From positions 15,684-20,914 of the forward strand of contig PLXI01000226.1 in the NCBI GenBank assembly GCA_003151375.1: 5,231 nt of DNA. The letters are read 5' to 3'. Below the pieces are notes generated by a model. The model had not been told where the DNA came from. It searched no databases and saw nothing but the letters and a program-made list of their open reading frames with translations. This DNA comes from Hyphomicrobiales bacterium. Its GTDB lineage: Bacteria; Pseudomonadota; Alphaproteobacteria; Rhizobiales; Aestuariivirgaceae. This document shows, in pieces, positions 5,125 to 5,231 of the stretch (position 1 is the first letter of the stretch; each line of letters starts with the position of its first letter). A program made the translations under genes and the position numbers.

Positions 5125-5231
5125 ATGAAGAAATTTATTATTGCTGGTATGGCGATCAGCTTTGCTGCTGCGCTTTCGGCTTCGGCGGCTTTGGCCGATC
5201 TTACTGTTGCTACCGCCGGCCCAATCACGGG
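5125..5231 (+). CDS. livK: Branched-chain amino acid ABC transporter substrate-binding protein, N-terminus only
   Basis: The first 35 codons of the periplasmic binding protein that should feed LivHMGF. Residues 1-24 are a Sec signal peptide: MKK, a hydrophobic core, then SASAALA with predicted cleavage before Asp25. The mature start DLTVATAGPITG matches the first beta strand of type I periplasmic binding proteins of the Leu/Ile/Val group (typically D/E-[IL]-x-[VI]-[GA]-x-A-GP-[ML]-[TS]-G). AAAGGAG at 5111-5117 is well placed. There is no lipobox cysteine, so the protein is probably soluble in the periplasm. It is separated from the rest of the operon by 133 bp, so it may have extra control or stoichiometry. 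The ligand-binding residues lie beyond the window, so specificity (Leu/Ile/Val or a broader amino acid range) cannot be read. Confidence 0.82.
   Translation, partial: MKKFIIAGMAISFAAALSASAALADLTVATAGPIT

Overview
The window carries most of a branched-chain amino acid (LIV/HAAT-type) ABC importer locus, all on the + strand: two permeases (livH, livM), two ATPases (livG, livF), a small membrane protein of the DUF6867 type, and the first 35 codons of an exported substrate-binding protein (livK/braC-like). At the left edge, on the - strand, are the first codons of a divergent gene that looks like a PadR-family regulator. The fixed order livH-livM-livG-livF-DUF6867-livK, the DUF6867 partner, the protein sequences and the moderate GC content with mixed third codon positions suggest an alphaproteobacterium, most likely Hyphomicrobiales (Rhizobiales) or a close relative. 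That placement is inferred from recalled protein families, not from a search.

Layout. Positions 1-56 (-) hold the regulator start. Positions 57-261 are a divergent control region with candidate promoters in both directions and several short inverted and direct repeats. Positions 262-4991 are a tightly packed five-gene block: livH-livM are 3 bp apart, livM-livG share one base (TGATG), livG-livF share four (ATGA), and livF and the DUF6867 gene are 1 bp apart. This implies one mRNA with translational coupling. Positions 4992-5124 are a 133-bp gap before livK. No strong hairpin-plus-T-run terminator is visible in it.

The two permeases should form the inner-membrane channel, LivG and LivF the cytoplasmic ATPase pair, and the periplasmic binding protein should deliver the amino acid. 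The DUF6867 protein is probably an accessory inner-membrane component of unknown role.

The least expected part is the livK leader. It contains two blocks resembling the conserved core of the glycine riboswitch aptamer (an ACC..AAGGGG-like block and a CTCTCAGGTCA block). It has a local hairpin whose 3' arm could alternatively pair with the livK Shine-Dalgarno sequence. It also has a 31-codon open frame whose stop codon overlaps that Shine-Dalgarno sequence. These are hypotheses from reading the sequence; a covariance-model search and comparative alignment would decide them. Other oddities are a long LivM N-terminus and a charged lysine/proline/alanine tail on LivG.
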